From positions 47,257,197 to 47,321,196 of the forward strand of contig CM046858.1 of the NCBI GenBank assembly GCA_025617745.1: a stretch of 64,000 nucleotides of DNA. Reading direction: 5' to 3'. A program made the translations under genes and the position numbers. The notes beneath the pieces are model-generated. The model searched no databases. It worked only from the letters and a program-made list of their open reading frames with translations, and was not told the origin of the DNA. This DNA comes from Heliocidaris erythrogramma. Its lineage: Eukaryota; Echinodermata; Echinoidea; Camarodonta; Echinometridae. Of this stretch, positions 24,501 through 31,300 are shown piece after piece (the stretch's first letter is position 1; every line of letters starts with the position of its first letter).

Positions 24501-27500
24501 TCCATTCCTTTTTTCTATATAATTTCATTCCCCTCATGGAATCACGTCAGTGATCACTCATTTTATTCACAGAGTGGCTGTCAAATGTCAGCACCCATCT
24601 CATTTATTCGTCACTTCCTCTCCACAATGGTCATTTGAAAAACAAAAACAGGTTGTCCTAGCGATTCCATCCTGTAATCTTGACCATAAACCACCTCAAC
24701 ATTCTCGTGCCCGGTGGGGGGGGGGGGGTGGAGGCGTCAATCACAATTTGCATACGCCTAAACCACTTTTGATACCTAATAGGATCCGTCTTCTGGAAGT
24801 AGTCATGAGGTCTTATGAGGTCGTAATACTTCAAGGAATATGAAAATTGGCGTTTAATCAATGGGCTTTATCGATTTGTGAAGTAGTATAAATCTTGCCA
24901 AAAAAGGAACGTAACAATTTAAGGTCATTTCGAATCTCATTAGCTCAATTATTCAGGTCTGTTCGATTTCGATAAATCCAAGTCAGTTATTTCTTACCAA
25001 TGTTGACAGTGAAAGCAAAGAAACAACAATTTGTTGTCGCTCTCTTATACTATTTAAAAGATAGAGATCTTTAAAGTTCATCTAAAATTCTGGAAATCCG
25101 ATTATCCCTATTCCACTGATATCTAAACCCTTCTACCTGTAAACATATTTGATATACTAGTATCTATGTCTTTCTGTTTTTCTCAAAGCCTCGTCCTATA
25201 CTCTTTCTAGAAATATTGCTGACCTTCAACTTACTCTGCAAGCATACGGGCAATCTTCACAGGGATTTCTCGAAATGTACAAGGTACCGCCACTCGTCAC
25301 GATGATGTCATAACAATAAGATCTGATCATTCCTGAAAGCAATGCTAGTACATCTATCCATTACAAACATTCAATCTTATAAAGGTCATGTTTACCTCGG
25401 TGACATTATACAAGAATAATACGGGGGAGTTTTCGATATGTAATACAAAAGTATTGCTTGGATTTCTTGTTCACTAACAGCACCATGGGCAATAAAGATC
25501 ACCTACTTTCAATTATTTGTTTTTTAGTTAACACGTCAATGTGTATAATATCAATGCAAATTAGACCTCTATAAAAGAGCGACATTACCAAACATGTAAG
25601 AAAATTTTACGGAAGTAATGTTTGCGATAAAAAGAAGTCATCAATTTCATTCGATTTTTAATCATCGAACTTCGAATTCCATCTAATCAATTTCGAATAA
25701 ACTTGCGTACTTTTCCCGATGTAATTCTATATGTTTGAGGTCTATGTTGAGCATTATCCAGCACTTCTCAAAATACAGAACACCACAGTAAAAACAGGAA
25801 GGCAATACTTATCAAAACCTTGTCCCATTGCGTCAATTTATTTTAAAGCCTGTGTGCCTACCTTAACGTGATTGCTTTTTGTTTGCTCATTCCATGTGCC
25901 AAAATGGAGAGGGGTATTTTACAAATACACCCGACCAACGCAAGCTTACGACGCACTTAGATCACGGATTGGACTCTATGCGAAGTTAATATACACAAGT
26001 TATACACGCCCATCGTACTTCATCGCGATTCACGCACTGCAACACTGCAAATTGCATTAGTTTGAAACGTATTCCGATACAAAGCATTTAAATATTGCAG
26101 GTATTTATGTGAGTACCTGTCGAACGTCATTAGAGATATGTGAACGGTCTCCTAAAGTCAACCAGGGCCTTTTGATGCCGTGTCATTTACTCGAGGTAGG
26201 CTTGGAGAGGGTGAATAAATGAAGCAGAGGTTCTGAGGTATAGGAAACATGGTGCACTGAGATGGATGTGTTGTAATGGAATCTCTGGTTTATTGTCAAA
26301 CTGTCTAAGTACTAGTACATTGCATTTTACCATATTTTGTCCAACTTGTCTGCCATCTGTTTGAGGCCCATAAGGCATTTTTTCTTCTTATACATGGAAA
26401 TTGACGTCCCCTATTTAAAGTAGTAGTCGGGGTGTGAATACTTCAGTCAACTAAAAGTAGATCATTAGATTTGTGCTTTAGAAAAGAATAATGCTTTCAT
26501 TTCTTTTTTTTTAATTCTTGACCCCCTCCCCCCATGATTAATAATGAATATACATTCATAACTCAATTGGATTTGACTGTATATTTTCTTTTTAGGGGGT
26601 TTGTGTGTTGTTGGGGGTGTTTAGCTTTTTTTTTCACTAAGCATGTAGGATACCTGTGAAACCCAAGGAAAACAAATCAAAAAGGATTTTGATGATAGAT
26701 GCGCTTCAAGCATTTTCACAAATACAAATAATTTCTTGGTACTACAAAATTTCAATATGGCACGAAAAAGAGACATGATAACGAAGCTTTTCGACCTGCA
26801 CTCATCAGGTTATCACGCAGGTATGTAACAAATCAGTCATTATGCCGATATTTTTGCATTTAATACATGCAAGTACATAAGCATAGTAAGAAATATAAAA
26901 TGAACTATTTTGTCAACGAAGCTTTTAATAGAATACCGAAATTATTCTATGAAAGCAACCTTTTTAACTAATCCATATTTGTTTCTGTTTTTTTAATTTC
27001 TTTTTGACCCTCCGATAGCCCATTTTATTTAAAATCAATCTTTGAACAACATGATTGAATACATATACAAAAGAATAATGTATATTACAGCAAAATAAGT
27101 TATACAAAATGAATGTCAACAGTTATGAGCATTTTCTAAACAGAATAATTGGACGTAATCACTATGTACACGACGACAAAGAGAGCGGACAAAATACACA
27201 GCCCCCACCGCACCTCTTTTCTTATTTCATCCTCCGTATTCAAAATTTTGTCGTTTATATCAATAAGTTGAATCATTCCTTTTTCTACACTCCCTTTTTT
27301 CGTAAAATTATAAAAATATTTGGAGGGTTTTTCACATATTGTAATTCTTGTAGCAAAATACTTTCCTCTTTCTTTCCTTTCTTTTCGTTTCCAAATCTTC
27401 TTTCAAGGATATAATTTGTTCTAATATACTATCTTTATTACTAGCGCCCAAATTTATCTTCAATTCCAACTGTTTTTCCTCTAGTTATTTTTTCTATCTT

Positions 27501-28313
27501 ATCCATTTCTTTTTTCGTGCTTGCTCCACATATAATTGTACATGCTCTCAATTCCATTAAGAGAATTTCGAAAAATACTTGGTCACTGAGAATAAATTTA
27601 CAATTGGTTTTGTCAATGTCCTTAAACCTCGTATCTCAGTGTTCCTTTTTATCGATATAAGTTAAAATAATTTCTTCAATGTTATCCTTTACAGTTTGTA
27701 CATATTCCTCATCCTTTAAGGAGGAATTATTAAACTTTCAATTCTGGTGTCTCTTTTGACCAGTACCTAACATAAGGTCTAAACTAATCAACGCATGATG
27801 AGATCTATAGCTATTATGAATCCATGTTGCGGATATGCAAAGACAGGTCATCGTGTATGGTGACATCATGTATTCGTCTAAGCAAATACACAAGACAATT
27901 TCATACATCGTTTCACGAGACCATTGATTGTTTTGTCACATAATGTAATGAAATATTGGATTGGAATGGCAAGTAACTAAAAACAAAGTATCAGGATGGT
28001 GCAGTTTGGTGTCGTAAATGACGTTCTGCATCTATCAAGATCAAGATTGGTGAATCTCATATCTGTCTAGCTGATGAAAAAAGAGGTGTAATCTCACAGC
28101 AATCTAGGCTAAAGTGAGAGGTGGAAACTCAAGCCAATGCCAATCACGTTTCTCTTTCTCCATCTCTCTTTCTCTCTATCGCTATTTTTTTTCTTTCTCT
28201 CAACTTCTCTCACTCTCGCATATTGTTAAACACATACTCCGCTTACTATTCCCCTGGCAATATTTTCCATTTTCTCTTTGTTTCAAAGCCACCCTTTGTC
28301 CCTCTCTCTCTCT

Positions 28314-28348
<35 letters not shown>

Positions 28349-31300
28349 TCTCCCTTCCTCTTTCTCCTCTCTCTCTCTCTCTCTTTCTCTCACATACACA
28401 CAAACACGCACACACACAACGCACGGGCACCTTCTCAGTCATCCTTTCTTTTTTTCTCTCTCTCTCACTCTCTCTCTCCCTCTGTCTATCTCCAAACAGA
28501 AAACACACACACACACCCACACACAAACTTCTTCTACGTGTCTCTCTGCCTGAATTCCTCTCTTTCTCTTTAAATAACAGTCTCTCTTATGTCAAGTTGC
28601 TAATAATTAGTACGATATTTTATATTTAATTTTACAAGGACAATTAATATTTGCAGTATCCACAAGAGAACAATCGAGTTGGTATAATAAGAAACTTCAC
28701 TTTTTATGAGTTAACCTAACTGCAACACTTAACACTATCCTTTCCCTTTATTAAAAAGAAAAGATCTGTAAATCAAATATCTTGGAAATTGATAACAGGA
28801 GAAAATGCAGGCAAATGATATCAACTAACTTTTATGAATTGCATCTTCACAGTTTACAAATTCCTCAGAATGGTAGACCTTTGTAGGTTTGTTTTGCAGT
28901 AGATAAAGCGTGATTTTAATACAGGACACTTTCATCGAGCAAGTGTGATCGAATACATCACCACTTTATCAACTACACCAAATTGTAGAAAACATTATAA
29001 TGATCGACATGGATATAGTTTGGTAATCGGAAAATTAGCTCAACATGAAGTATTCAAAGGGTTCTTTCACAATGGTTAATCCGAAAATTAGCTGTAAAAA
29101 CAAGCATAATTTGTATGGTCTACAAAAAAAGCTACCCATCCCGCAAATACGCGCAATGAGACGCGTTCAACACGCCAAACTTTTGGTGTGATTATACTGA
29201 GCAACGAGATTATCATTTACGTTTGCCAAAAAGAATGAGTAATTTTCATTATTTTCGTATTATCATTCTTTGGAAATCAGGGTGAAATTCACATCAGTCC
29301 GCTTCAAAATAGAGATTTGAATTCATTTAATACGTGTGTGTAACTTTGAACCCTTCAGTTTCTCGAACAAAATTGACACGGCCACCGATAGCGACTTGAA
29401 AATGAATGTTAGCTATTGACAATCGTTCACCCCAATTTCCTCAAGGATTCAACTTCAGAATAGGTAGAAGCAAAGCAAATAAAAGAAATTCGTAAATAAC
29501 CACTGAATTAAATGTTTTTAGCCACTGAATACAAAGTGAGTAGCTTTAGGTCACCGCCCCCCCCCCCCACACACACACACATACACCCCTATCGTACATA
29601 TAGGCCTAACCTATGGAGATCCCGCGCGAATTGGTATCCATTTGGAAACGCGAAAATGTCTTCAGTATTAAATCGTTTCATGTCACCAGATTTGGAGAGC
29701 AAAGTAAATGAAATATTCTCTTTACGGTCGCCTAATTTTCAGTATTGACTCGCCACGGTAATTCTATATACAATGTATTGATAAAATGTGTAAGTATTAT
29801 TATGACTTTAAAAATTTTGTAGATGGTGCGTTAAAATCCTGTTGCGCCGTGATGCGCGCTGATTTACACTCTTGTTGCGCTGGGTAACAAGCGCATATAG
29901 GTCACCTCGTCAAAATGGCTTTTCGATGCATATCCTCTTAATTCCGAAGATATGCTCCCGGTATAAAGTGAAGGTCGGTAATACGTTAAGTGACCATACT
30001 CAAGTATCAGCATGGCTATTTACATTACTGGTGAACCTGCAGACGATGGACCCTTTTTTGGGAGCTGATGAATCGCAACACTTTCATGTTAATACATGCA
30101 CACATACAGTGATGAAGAGCGTCTCCCGGGTGAGAGGTAATTTCTCTCCCGCTGGTAGAGTGGCTGGTTTTCCGTCCAGCCGTCAGAGGGGAGATGATGG
30201 ATGAGAGTACGGCTAATCCCCGTGATATGAAAGCTATCTACTGTGAGTAGAGTCCTTTGATGATCCGCCGTACCCCTATCAATCATGCTTGGCGGTATAC
30301 CCATTGCACATACATATACTATAACAGCGTACAGGTGCATCTAGCACCAGATAGATACACCATACCATTTCCTGATGCCCATTAATGGCGGTATCATTCT
30401 ACTCCAAATACCAAAATTGATGGTAAGTATGGTTGTAGTAGTACGTCTACCTTTATAAGCTCTAATATCATTATCATAAGTAGTATTTTTATCGGTCACT
30501 TATAAGTCTAGACATAGTATGGTATTGTTTATATTAGTAGGCCTGCATTCACGACTTGTACAAGTGTACTGTTGTAAAATGCTGGATGGTTTATACGTTT
30601 GAATTAGTTTTCTTCTTGTATACCCAAGTATGATACGTACTTGGGATTGAGGACAGAAATTCATGAAATAGATAATAAGAATGATTCATAAAGATCGTTA
30701 AATAGAAAAATATTCTTTAACATATCCATGTGAATGTGAACTTGAATGTCATCTTTAATCGTCGTCTGATTGTAAGGTGTGCGATGACTTTTTTGTACCA
30801 CTTTTTATATTTCAAATCAGAATGACCTAAGATAAGAAAAATAAAAGATTTTTTACTTTATGCATAAGAAAATTCTGCTACGCTACTCCTAGACATTGCA
30901 TGTTGCACGACCTCTCTCTCCTCCACGTGGGTGGATAATGGTCGATGGACTTCTCTAGTCATCAGCTATGACGTAATGGACTTTACCATTCGATACATGT
31001 CCATTTCTTTTTTCTTTTCTCTTTGTCAAACCCGTTTTAAAAATCAATCGAAGTTGAGGGCACCTTAATTTGGGAGCTCATGAAACTAAGGATCTGTAAT
31101 GATAAAAGAAAAAACAATAGTCTGGATGACCTTTTTCACATTTTCCAACTTGACTAACGATTCGAAAATAGCATTCAGAACATGTACGCTCTTGACTTAT
31201 ATAATCGAACTGGCCGAATATCTGCAGAAAGATACAGTGGCGTAGCTAAAGGGGGCGCAGTGCCCCCCCCCCCCCCCCGCCTCCAATCGATGGGTGATAA

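Noticed and set aside
28114..28629. Overlapping long frames on both strands
   Set aside because: CT/CA low-complexity tract; no protein signal.
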